DNA from: VXYK01 sp965221585
GTDB lineage: Bacteria > Actinomycetota > Acidimicrobiia > Acidimicrobiales > Aldehydirespiratoraceae
Assembly: GCA_965221585.1 (NCBI GenBank)
Contig: OZ244898.1
Coordinates: forward strand, 2,542,001-2,606,000
Length of the DNA stretch: 64,000 nt
Direction: 5' to 3'
Each line of letters opens with the position of its first letter. Positions within the stretch are counted from its first letter, which is position 1. Shown in pieces: positions 8,582 to 16,362 of the stretch. Position numbers and translations under genes: made by a program. The notes beneath the pieces were generated by a model. That model did no database searches. It had not been told where the DNA came from and saw nothing but the letters and a program-made list of their open reading frames with translations.

Positions 8582-11037
8582 CGGACCAGGCCCGCACCGT
8601 GGTAATCGGCGGCGGCGCGGTCGGTGCCTCGGTGCTGTGGCATCTGGCCCAGGCCGGCGAGACCGACGCCCTGCTCGTGGAGAAGCACGAACTGACCGCC
8701 GGTTCGAGCTGGCACGCGGCGGGCAACGTCCCCACCTTCTCCAACAGCTGGCTCGGCCAACGAGCCGGGAACTATGCCTACAGGCTCTACACGCAACTCG
8801 CCGACGATCCCGACGACCCGATCACCTACCGCCACACCCGCGCGATCTGGCCCGGCCACACCACCGAACGGATCGACCATTTCCACCATGTCATCGGGAT
8901 CGCCACCGGCCTCGGTCTCGACCTGCACCTCGTGTCGGTGTCCGAGATGGAGGCGATGCACCCGTTCTGGCACGACGACGGCTCCGTCATCGCCGGCCTC
9001 CTCGACCCCTACGAGGGTGACATCGACCCCAGCGGTCTTACCCACGGACTCGCCCGCCGGGCCCGCAGGCTCGGGGCCAGGGTCCGACGCCACACCCGGG
9101 TGGTCGACATCGAACGGCGGTGCGCCAGTTGGCGAATCCACGTCGACACAGCTGACGGGCGCGACGTGATCGACTGCGAGATCGTGGTCAACGCGGCAGG
9201 GTTCTATGCGGGAGAGGTCAGCCGCATGGCCGGCTGCGACATCCCGCTGGCCGTGCTCGAGCACCAGTACCTTGTCACCGCCCCCGTCGCCGAACTGGCC
9301 CAGTGCCGCGAGCCGCTCCCGCTGGTTCGCGATCCCGAGATCATGTTCTACCTCCGGCGGGAACAGGACAGCCTCCTGTTCGGCAGCTACGGCCACGAGG
9401 GACGCACTGTCTGGGAGCAGAGCCTCCCCGACAGCTTCGACTCGGCGCTGTTCGCAGAGTCCACCGACGATGTCACGGCGGTTGCTGCTCGGGCCATGGC
9501 CCACGTACCGCTGCTGGGCGAGGTCGGTATCGCCCGGTTCGTCAACGGCCCCATCGCCTACAGCCCCGACGCCAGTCCCCTGGTGGGCCCGGCCGCCGGA
9601 CTCCCCGGCTTCTACCAGGCAGCCGGGCTCCAGATCGGCATAACTCACGCCGCAGCAGCCGGCAAGTGCCTCGCCGAGATGATCACCGGCGGCGAGACCG
9701 AATGGGACATGTGGCCCTGGGACCCACGACGCTTCGGCCCCTGGGCGCTCGCCGGTTCCGGAAATGGCAGCTACGCCAACGCCCGAACGCGTGAGCTGTA
9801 CGAGCACCAGTACGCCGAACCGTTCCCGCATCGCATCTGGCAGTCGGCTAGGCCCGTACGCCAGTCGCCGCTCTATACCGATCTGGCGGCCAGAGGCGCG
9901 AACTTCGGCCAGGTCGCAGGCTGGGAACGGGCTTTCTGGTTTTCCCCCACCACGCGCTACGACCATCGAACAGCCAGCTACCGCGACGAACCCTGGCACC
10001 GCAGCGTCGAGGCCGAGTGCCTCGCCGTTCGGGACGGCGTCGGCGTCATGGACCATGCAGGCTTCGCCCGCTACGACGTCACGGGACCGGATGCCACGGC
10101 GTTCCTCGACCGGGCCTTCTGCACGCGGCTGCCCCAGCCTGGCCGGGTCCGCCTAGCCTACATGCTCCGAGGCAACGGCACCGTTTGGAGCGAGGCCACG
10201 ATCGCCCGCCTCGCCGCCGACCGGTACCTCGTCCTGGGGCCGACCGCGGCCCGCGAACGCGACTTCGACTGGCTGCGACACCACCTGGATCCCGACGAGG
10301 ATCTGCAGTTGAGACACAGCACCGAGCGGACCTCCACGCTCATGGTCATGGGACCGGCGAGCCGCGAGCTGCTGTCGCGGCTCAGCGATGACGACCTTTC
10401 CCGAGACGGCGCACCGTGGATGTCGGCCCGCTCGATCACCGTGGCGGGGGCCGAGGCAACAGCGTTGCGGGTCAGCTTCGTTGGCGAACTGGGCTGGGAG
10501 CTACACCTCGACGACCAGGATCTCACCCCCGTCTATCACGCTCTTCACCGATCGGGCACCGATCTCGGACTCCGCGACTTCGGTTCTTACGCGCTCGACT
10601 CCATGCGGATCGAAAAGGGTTATCACGGCTGGCAGACCGAGTTCGGGGTCGAGTACACACCCCAGGACTCCGGGCTCGAACGCTTCGTGCATCCGGACAA
10701 GGGCGATTTCATCGGCCGCGACGCCGTGCTGGCCAGAAACGGCCGGCCGGCGGCTTGGTCCTACGGCATCTGGACGGCGGACCTCTCAGAGCTCCCCGGC
10801 AGGCCCGGCGACCCAGCACCCTCGGCCACCATCCGCGTCAACGGCGAGGTGGCCGGTTATGTCACCTCAGCCAGTCCGGGTTTCCGAACCGGCACCCGAG
10901 CGTGCCTCGGCTATGTTCGGGACCGCTACGCGCAGGCCGACAGCGGCTTCACCATTGACGCGTTCGGCACCCTCTGCCCCGCCACCCGCCACCGGCACGC
11001 CGTCTACGACCCCGACCACGAGCGACCCCGAAGCTAG
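8578..11037 (+). CDS. FAD-dependent oxidoreductase fused to GcvT domain (dimethylglycine/sarcosine dehydrogenase-like)
   Basis: An 819-residue protein starting at GTG 8578; a longer upstream frame lies inside the mttB-like gene and is not used. Residues 5-35 form the FAD-binding Rossmann motif (VVIGGGAVGASVLWHLAQ). GSSWHAAGNVP contains the histidine that carries covalent FAD in dimethylglycine dehydrogenase. A DAO fold runs to about 380, then a linker domain, then a folate-binding GcvT aminomethyltransferase domain from about 470 to the end (LGWELH, DSMRIEKGYHGW). Expected reaction: oxidative N-demethylation of a methylated glycine with the one-carbon unit captured on tetrahydrofolate. Coupling to the MttB-like gene suggests one stepwise demethylation pathway. 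The exact substrate is not determinable. Confidence 0.9.
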   Translation: MTDQARTVVIGGGAVGASVLWHLAQAGETDALLVEKHELTAGSSWHAAGNVPTFSNSWLGQRAGNYAYRLYTQLADDPDDPITYRHTRAIWPGHTTERIDHFHHVIGIATGLGLDLHLVSVSEMEAMHPFWHDDGSVIAGLLDPYEGDIDPSGLTHGLARRARRLGARVRRHTRVVDIERRCASWRIHVDTADGRDVIDCEIVVNAAGFYAGEVSRMAGCDIPLAVLEHQYLVTAPVAELAQCREPLPLVRDPEIMFYLRREQDSLLFGSYGHEGRTVWEQSLPDSFDSALFAESTDDVTAVAARAMAHVPLLGEVGIARFVNGPIAYSPDASPLVGPAAGLPGFYQAAGLQIGITHAAAAGKCLAEMITGGETEWDMWPWDPRRFGPWALAGSGNGSYANARTRELYEHQYAEPFPHRIWQSARPVRQSPLYTDLAARGANFGQVAGWERAFWFSPTTRYDHRTASYRDEPWHRSVEAECLAVRDGVGVMDHAGFARYDVTGPDATAFLDRAFCTRLPQPGRVRLAYMLRGNGTVWSEATIARLAADRYLVLGPTAARERDFDWLRHHLDPDEDLQLRHSTERTSTLMVMGPASRELLSRLSDDDLSRDGAPWMSARSITVAGAEATALRVSFVGELGWELHLDDQDLTPVYHALHRSGTDLGLRDFGSYALDSMRIEKGYHGWQTEFGVEYTPQDSGLERFVHPDKGDFIGRDAVLARNGRPAAWSYGIWTADLSELPGRPGDPAPSATIRVNGEVAGYVTSASPGFRTGTRACLGYVRDRYAQADSGFTIDAFGTLCPATRHRHAVYDPDHERPRS

Positions 11038-11059
11038 CGGGCCACCGTCACCGGCGTTG

Positions 11060-11893
11060 TCACCCCGCGCGGAGTTCGGCGATACGGCGGCGGGCCACCT
11101 CCAAGTCGTCGGGGTTGGTCACCCCGACCCAGGCCTCGCTCGTCGGGATCACCTCGACGGTCAACCGGCCCGAACGCATCAATTCGTCTACCACCGAGGG
11201 CAGCAGGTACTCCGCTGTGGAGTCATTTCCGTGGTCGCGTTGGAACGCCGAGAACCCCGCTTCGAGATCGTCGAATATCTGTTCATCGAATGCCCAGAAG
11301 TTCATGGACACAACCGCTTCCGGAGCCAGCATTCCCGCAGGCTCAGCTGCGCTGACCGATCCGTCCTCGCGCCGCTCGATCCCATGGGTTTCGACGAGCG
11401 AAACCACCTCATCGCCCTCCACGGCGCAGACGCCTCGGCTGACCCCGCCGATCTCAGGGAGGGTCAAATCCAGGCGGAACCCTGCAAGCAGAGCATGCCC
11501 TGTACCGATCGTGCTCGCCCGAGCGACCACAGCCTCGTATGTGGAGGGGCCGTAGTAGTCATCCGCGTTGCAGACGACGAACGAGCCGGTCACCTCCGAG
11601 GCCGCCGCCAGCACCGCGTGCGCGGTCCCCCACGGTTTCGAGCGCTGCGGACCGTGCTGGTCCTGGCAGACATAGCTGATGTCCAGATCGCCGTAACGGT
11701 CGCCGATGTGACGGCGCACGTCGTCTTCGATGTCGGAGCGCACGATCAGCACAACCCTGCCGACACCCGCAGCGACCGCGTCGCGCATGGCGAAGTCGAC
11801 GAAGGCCTCACCGCCGGCGCCGACAACGGCCAGTTGCTTGGTGCCACCGAACCGCGAGCCGAGACCCGCTGCCATCACCACCAGAGTCACCAT
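11060..11893 (-). CDS. Nucleotidyltransferase (NTP transferase family)
   Basis: About 277 residues with the nucleotidyltransferase signature near the N-terminus (VVMAAGLGSRFGGTKQL) and the metal/substrate loop VVCNADDYYG. Such enzymes join an NTP to a sugar phosphate or similar alcohol phosphate. The start could be ATG 11893 or GTG 11902; neither has a good ribosome site. It is 44-54 bases downstream of the alcohol dehydrogenase gene on the same strand and is probably the last gene of the long minus-strand unit. The substrate is unknown. Confidence 0.82.
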   Translation of the reverse strand: MVTLVVMAAGLGSRFGGTKQLAVVGAGGEAFVDFAMRDAVAAGVGRVVLIVRSDIEDDVRRHIGDRYGDLDISYVCQDQHGPQRSKPWGTAHAVLAAASEVTGSFVVCNADDYYGPSTYEAVVARASTIGTGHALLAGFRLDLTLPEIGGVSRGVCAVEGDEVVSLVETHGIERREDGSVSAAEPAGMLAPEAVVSMNFWAFDEQIFDDLEAGFSAFQRDHGNDSTAEYLLPSVVDELMRSGRLTVEVIPTSEAWVGVTNPDDLEVARRRIAELRAG

Positions 11894-11946
11894 GCCCGAC
11901 ACCGTGAAATCATAGGTTGCTGCGTTCTCGGTGCGCGCTCGGGCGT

Positions 11947-12888
11947 TCAGCCGTGCGGTTCGAACACAACCTTGATTGACCCCGAGGAGCGGTCCCGCGC
12001 CGCGACGAAGGCCTCGGTTGCGCCGTCGAGCGGATAGCGGTGCGTGATCAATGCGCTGCCAAGTTGAGGAGTGTCGGCCAGCACTGCCGCGGCGTTCTCG
12101 ATTTCACGCTCCGCCGCGGTCGGGCCGTACATCATCGCCGGAATCAGCGTCACCTCCTGCATGAGGATCGTCATGTCCAGTTCCACCGGGTCCCAGAACG
12201 AGCCGACCATGCAGACCCGTCCCCCGTAGCGGCAATGCTGCACTGATTCGAGCAGAGAAGATGTCGAACCGACAGCATCGAAGATCACGTCGTAGCCGTC
12301 ACTGAGCGCCACGGTGGCCCCAAGCGACTGAGCCGCTGCTGCCTGATGGTCGTGACGGGCTCCGATATCGACATCGAAGTTGCGTTGACGCAGCACGGCT
12401 GCTGTCGCCAAACCGATCGGGCCGGCACCGACAATCCCGATCCGTTCCCCCGACTGCATCCTGGCCCGGTTCACCGCGTGGACGGCCACAGCCAGATTCT
12501 CGACCAGCGAGGCGTCGGTCACATCGATTCCTCCCGGCAGGCGCACCAGCGCTTCCTGCGGCGCCATCAGATACTCCGCCATACCGCCGTCGCTGAACAC
12601 CCCGATGATGTCGGCTCCAGCTTCACAGCGATGCCGCTCACCCTGCGCGCAGTTGCCGCAATGCCCGCAAGAGCGCAGCGGCTCAACCGCCACCGGGGTG
12701 CCGTCGTCGAGATACCCCGAGATTTCGTGTCCAAGAACCCGCCCCTCCGCCATTCCGTTGTCGATCATGTGAAGGTCCGAACCGCAGATGCCGACCGCGG
12801 CCACCTTGACCCGGAACTGGTCCGGGTCGGCGGGCATCGGCGCATCCGCGAGGGTTGGCTCGCCGCCGACAACCCGTACGACTTTCAT
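11947..12888 (-). CDS. Zinc-dependent alcohol dehydrogenase (MDR family)
   Basis: A 313-residue medium-chain dehydrogenase. Catalytic zinc ligands are visible in GICGSDLH and LGHEISG; the structural zinc site is the four-cysteine loop CGHCGNCAQGERHRC. The nucleotide-binding motif IVGAGPIGLATAA lies near residue 150. It is somewhat shorter than the usual 340-350 residues, with a compact coenzyme domain. The neighbours (lactonase, phosphatase, nucleotidyltransferase) suggest sugar or polyol metabolism, but this is inference. ATG at 12888. Confidence 0.88.
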   Translation of the reverse strand: MKVVRVVGGEPTLADAPMPADPDQFRVKVAAVGICGSDLHMIDNGMAEGRVLGHEISGYLDDGTPVAVEPLRSCGHCGNCAQGERHRCEAGADIIGVFSDGGMAEYLMAPQEALVRLPGGIDVTDASLVENLAVAVHAVNRARMQSGERIGIVGAGPIGLATAAVLRQRNFDVDIGARHDHQAAAAQSLGATVALSDGYDVIFDAVGSTSSLLESVQHCRYGGRVCMVGSFWDPVELDMTILMQEVTLIPAMMYGPTAAEREIENAAAVLADTPQLGSALITHRYPLDGATEAFVAARDRSSGSIKVVFEPHG

Positions 12889-12927
12889 GAATTCTCGGCT
12901 TTCGCTGGTTTCACAACGATCACCGGG

Positions 12928-13536
12928 TCACCATTCGATCAGGTCCCGCACATGGTGCGTTTCGTTGATCGAGCGAACCGAGCGAATGCCGACGAATGCC
13001 GCCTGGATCCTGGTGATGCTGCAATAGTCGACGACCATCGCCAGCGGGTCCGGGAACTTGAGGATGGACCGCAGGAACACCATCGTGGTCATGCCGTGGC
13101 AGAACGCCACCACCTTCTTGGAACGGTTGGACTCGATCACATAATTGAATCCGCGCAAAACCCTCTCCTCGAAGGCCTCGAGGCCGTCACTGAATACTTG
13201 GGCGTGAACATCGCCTTCGAGGTATTTCGCGAGTTCGGCACCGTCGGAGTCCATTTCTTCGATCGGGATGTAGGCCTTGTTCCTGTAGTCCGACTCCTTG
13301 AGATCGTCGATCAGTTCGATCTCCATCCCGAGCATGTCGGCCAGCGGTATCGCGGTCTCGTGCGCACGCTTCATCGTCGACGCGACAATGTGGTCGATTC
13401 CCTCGTTCTTCAGATACTCGGCGGTGCGTTTGGCTTGCTGATGCCCAATTTCCGACAGCGGCGGGTTTGCCGACTCGTCTTCCCCCTCAACTTCGTGACG
13501 AATCGGGCGGCCATGTCTAACAATGATCAGATCCAC
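12928..13536 (-). CDS. Histidine phosphatase family protein (phosphoglycerate mutase-like)
   Basis: A 202-residue protein starting at GTG 13536. The phospho-accepting histidine sits in LIIVRHGRP at the N-terminus; PLSEIGHQQAKRTAEYL is the conserved second segment and VVAFCHGMTTM supplies the second catalytic histidine. The substrate could be a phosphosugar, nucleotide or similar and cannot be told from sequence. It lies 24 bases after the SMP-30 gene and 39 before the alcohol dehydrogenase. Confidence 0.88.
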   Translation of the reverse strand: MDLIIVRHGRPIRHEVEGEDESANPPLSEIGHQQAKRTAEYLKNEGIDHIVASTMKRAHETAIPLADMLGMEIELIDDLKESDYRNKAYIPIEEMDSDGAELAKYLEGDVHAQVFSDGLEAFEERVLRGFNYVIESNRSKKVVAFCHGMTTMVFLRSILKFPDPLAMVVDYCSITRIQAAFVGIRSVRSINETHHVRDLIEW

Positions 13537-13560
13537 GACTGTGAACCTTATCTATGGCGC

Positions 13561-14412
13561 CTACGGAAGACCATCTCGGGGCACCTCCACCCGAACGGTG
13601 TCGATGCGGCCCTGACCGGTGCCGCCCACCCGGTCAGGATGGGAGTCGGGTGCTGTCACCAGGAACAGGGTGCGTCCGTCGTCTCCGCCCAGCATGCAGG
13701 CGAAACAGCCCTGCTCGGTCTCGACTCGATGAGTGATCTCACCGCCTTCGAGTACCCGGACTGCTGCGTTGCCCAGTGCATCCGCGTACCAGATCCCGTC
13801 TTCAGAGTCGTAGCAGCAGCCGTCGGGAGCGGTGCCAGGCACGGAGGCCCATACTCTGCGATTCGAGAGTCGACCGGCTTCACCGATATCGAAGGCGCTG
13901 AACTCCCTGCCGAAGCTCTCGCCGACGATCAGTGTGCCTCCGTCGGGGGTTATGACCGAGCCGTTGGGGAACCGCAGACCATCCGCCGCAGCCTCGACAG
14001 TGCCGTCGGGCTGCACCAGCGCCAATGTGGCGGTGGCGAGGTCATCCCCGGCGTGCAGATCGAATCCGAAATTGCCCACATAGGCGCGGCCTTGGGCATC
14101 GACCACCATGTCGTTGCAGAACGAAGTGGCCACCTCCGACAGGTCGGCGTGTTCATGCAGTCCGGCACCGTCGTAGCGAAGCAGTTTCTGATCCAACATT
14201 GACACCAGCAGCAGGTCGCCGTCGGGAAGCCAGCCCAGTCCCGACGGTTGCCCTTCGAACTCGAGCACTACCTCCACGGTCCCGTCCAGTGACGCCGCCT
14301 TCACCGCATGTTGGTAGAAGTCCGAGAACCACAAGCGGCCGTCATGCCATCGTGGCCCCTCACCGAAGTCGATTCCCCCAACAAACGGCTCCGGTCTCTC
14401 AAGTATCTCCAT
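13561..14412 (-). CDS. SMP-30/gluconolactonase-like beta-propeller protein
   Basis: A 283-residue six-bladed beta-propeller of the SMP-30/Gnl/LRE family, which hydrolyses lactones with a divalent metal. The metal-ligand segments are GEGPRW (Glu near residue 18), LRFPNGSVITPDG (Asn) and APDGCCYDSEDGIWYAD (Asp). Family members act on gluconolactone and other sugar or organophosphate lactones. The ATG at 14412 is 43 bases downstream of menC and probably on the same transcript, though no menaquinone role is known for this family. Confidence 0.88.
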   Translation of the reverse strand: MEILERPEPFVGGIDFGEGPRWHDGRLWFSDFYQHAVKAASLDGTVEVVLEFEGQPSGLGWLPDGDLLLVSMLDQKLLRYDGAGLHEHADLSEVATSFCNDMVVDAQGRAYVGNFGFDLHAGDDLATATLALVQPDGTVEAAADGLRFPNGSVITPDGGTLIVGESFGREFSAFDIGEAGRLSNRRVWASVPGTAPDGCCYDSEDGIWYADALGNAAVRVLEGGEITHRVETEQGCFACMLGGDDGRTLFLVTAPDSHPDRVGGTGQGRIDTVRVEVPRDGLP

Positions 14413-14455
14413 GCCCGAACCCTAGCGGTCGGACCAAAGGAACCTGGTCTCGGCG

Positions 14456-15535
14456 TCAGCAGGCGGGAGACACACCTAGACCGATGTGTTGTGGGAGGTG
14501 CAGTCTCCCGTCTGCGACTCTCAGGCGTGGGGCGACGTCGTCTTCCAGCAAGTGCGATGTATGCAGCCCGTGAGCCGCCAGCGGCAGCGCAGCGGCGGCG
14601 ACATGGGCCGCGTGGGAGACGCCGACGGCACTGTCGATCATCGTGGTGACAACGCCATCGGCACCGAACTCTTCGAGCAGTGCCACCGCGGCCATCGCCT
14701 TGTCTGGACCGCCTAGGGCCTGTGGCTTCACGATCGCAACTCCGATCACTTCGGTCCTCAAGGCAGCGGCAATGTCGTCGACGGTCACTGCCGACTCGTC
14801 GACAGCCACCGGAACCACGCCCGCCGCGCCCACCGCGGCAATGCCATCGATACCGGAGGTGGGTTCTTCGCAGAACGACACGTTGTATTCGACCATGGCA
14901 CGCAAGGTTGCGATAGCAGTCTCGACGTCCCAGCCGCCGTTGGCGTCCAGACGCAGTTCGACGCGGTCGCCTATCGCGGTCCGTGCCGCGGCGACCCTTG
15001 CCAGATCAACAGCTGGGTCCGCGACGGCGACCTTCAGCTTGATCGCCGTTATGCCATCGGCAACCAGGTCCGCAGCCGCGGCGGCAACCTGGGTGGGTTC
15101 AACGTGGGAGACCAAACCGTTGACAGCCACCGACTGTGGCAACGCCGCGCCGGAGCCCGCTTCGAACCCTCCGAGAACCGAAGCGACACTCACGCCACGG
15201 TCTTGCGCCGTCAGATCAAGGACTGCACCAGCCACGGCCGCGCGAGCGTGGGGACGAGCCTCGAGCTCGGCAAGAATCGCCGTGACACCGGGATCGTCGA
15301 CGCGGTCGCACTCGGCCAACCGCGAAGCCGCAGCCTCCAACACTTTCCGGCAATCAGCCAGCGTCTCTGATGACCAACCGGGCATCGGAGCCGCCTCGCC
15401 CCAACCGCAGTGCACGCCGTCGCTGATCGAGAACAGAACACCGTCGCGCTGGTTCAGCACACCGTGAGCGGCGTTCAGCGGCGACACCAACCCGAGCCGG
15501 TAGTCCCGCAGTTCGGTGGCCAGGCCCACGGTCAA
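14456..15535 (-). CDS. menC: o-Succinylbenzoate synthase
   Basis: A 359-residue enolase-superfamily enzyme converting SHCHC to o-succinylbenzoate in menaquinone synthesis. The catalytic Lys-x-Lys is in TAIKLKVAV, metal ligands lie in LRLDANGGW (Asp), SFCEEPTSG (Glu) and VAVDESAV (Asp), and the second catalytic lysine in AIVKPQALGG. The predicted start is TTG 15535, which overlaps the menH stop by 4 bases; a GTG two codons further in is the alternative. Order menF-menD-menH-menC on one strand with overlaps makes the assignment strong. Confidence 0.93.
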   Translation of the reverse strand: MTVGLATELRDYRLGLVSPLNAAHGVLNQRDGVLFSISDGVHCGWGEAAPMPGWSSETLADCRKVLEAAASRLAECDRVDDPGVTAILAELEARPHARAAVAGAVLDLTAQDRGVSVASVLGGFEAGSGAALPQSVAVNGLVSHVEPTQVAAAAADLVADGITAIKLKVAVADPAVDLARVAAARTAIGDRVELRLDANGGWDVETAIATLRAMVEYNVSFCEEPTSGIDGIAAVGAAGVVPVAVDESAVTVDDIAAALRTEVIGVAIVKPQALGGPDKAMAAVALLEEFGADGVVTTMIDSAVGVSHAAHVAAAALPLAAHGLHTSHLLEDDVAPRLRVADGRLHLPQHIGLGVSPAC

Positions 15536-16362
15536 CCCAAGCCCATCTGGCGGCGGACGACCGCCGCGACCGCTTCAGGCTGCTCGAGATGCACAGCGTG
15601 TCCTGCGTTCTCGATCACCGCAACATCCGCGGTCGGCATCAGCGCGGCCAGTTCCACAGCGATCCCGGTGAACTTCAGATCGACCGCGCCGGTCACGAAC
15701 ACCGTGGGAACGCCGCAGTGCGGTAGGTCGTCATGCAGCGGCACCATCGCGCCGGTGCTGGCCGCTCGCAGGCTGCGGATCAACCCGGCCGCGGAGTTTC
15801 TGAAACGCTGCGCCCGCGCGCCTGCCAGGTACTCCTCGCCGAGCCATGTCTGGGTTGCGAACAACGAGTTCGCCATCCATCTGTCCACGAACGTCGCCAG
15901 ACCATCGAGTTCGATGCTCTCGGCCAATCTGTCGTCGGACTCGCGGCGCTCAGCACGCTCGGATTCGTCGGCCAAGCCCGCCGATGCGCCAATGAGCGTG
16001 AGCGAGCGCAGCAGCTCCGGGCGCCGACAGGCGAGCGCCAGAGCCACCCGTCCACCCATCGAATATCCGACCAGATGAAACGGGCCGCCAACAGCCTCCT
16101 CGCCGAGAGCCACGACATGGGCGGCCATCGCATCGACCGAGTAATTGCTCTCGTCTTCGGGAGAAGAGCTGCGCCCGTGACCGACGAGGTCGGGGACAAC
16201 CACCTCGGCATCGGTTCCCAGGCGCTGGCCGAGACCCGCCATGGTGGTGCCGTCGCCTGTGAAGCCGTGCAGCAGTATCACCGGGGTCCCGGTGCCGGTG
16301 CGTTCGACATGGAGGTCCACGCCCGGAGCCACCGACACGGCACCCGAGAGCCCAGTGCTCAC
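15532..16362 (-). CDS. menH: SHCHC synthase, alpha/beta hydrolase
   Basis: A 276-residue alpha/beta hydrolase starting at GTG 16362. The nucleophile elbow is LVGYSMGGRVALALA (Ser), the oxyanion motif VILLHGFTGDG, with aspartate in VTGAVDLKF and histidine in ENAGHAVHLEQ. MenH removes pyruvate from SEPHCHC to form SHCHC. Position between menD and menC with 4-base overlaps on both sides (GTGA upstream, TTGA downstream) supports this over a generic hydrolase. Confidence 0.9.
   Translation of the reverse strand: MSTGLSGAVSVAPGVDLHVERTGTGTPVILLHGFTGDGTTMAGLGQRLGTDAEVVVPDLVGHGRSSSPEDESNYSVDAMAAHVVALGEEAVGGPFHLVGYSMGGRVALALACRRPELLRSLTLIGASAGLADESERAERRESDDRLAESIELDGLATFVDRWMANSLFATQTWLGEEYLAGARAQRFRNSAAGLIRSLRAASTGAMVPLHDDLPHCGVPTVFVTGAVDLKFTGIAVELAALMPTADVAVIENAGHAVHLEQPEAVAAVVRRQMGLG

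Noticed and set aside
8392..10056. Minus-strand open frame of 554 codons
   Set aside because: Antisense to the MttB-like and dimethylglycine-dehydrogenase-like genes; low-complexity Gly/Asp/Val composition.
12346..14202. Long plus-strand open frame (618 codons)
   Set aside because: It lies antisense to the alcohol dehydrogenase, phosphatase and SMP-30 genes, has no recognisable domain and a composition rich in His, Arg and Asp, typical of the antisense of high-GC genes.
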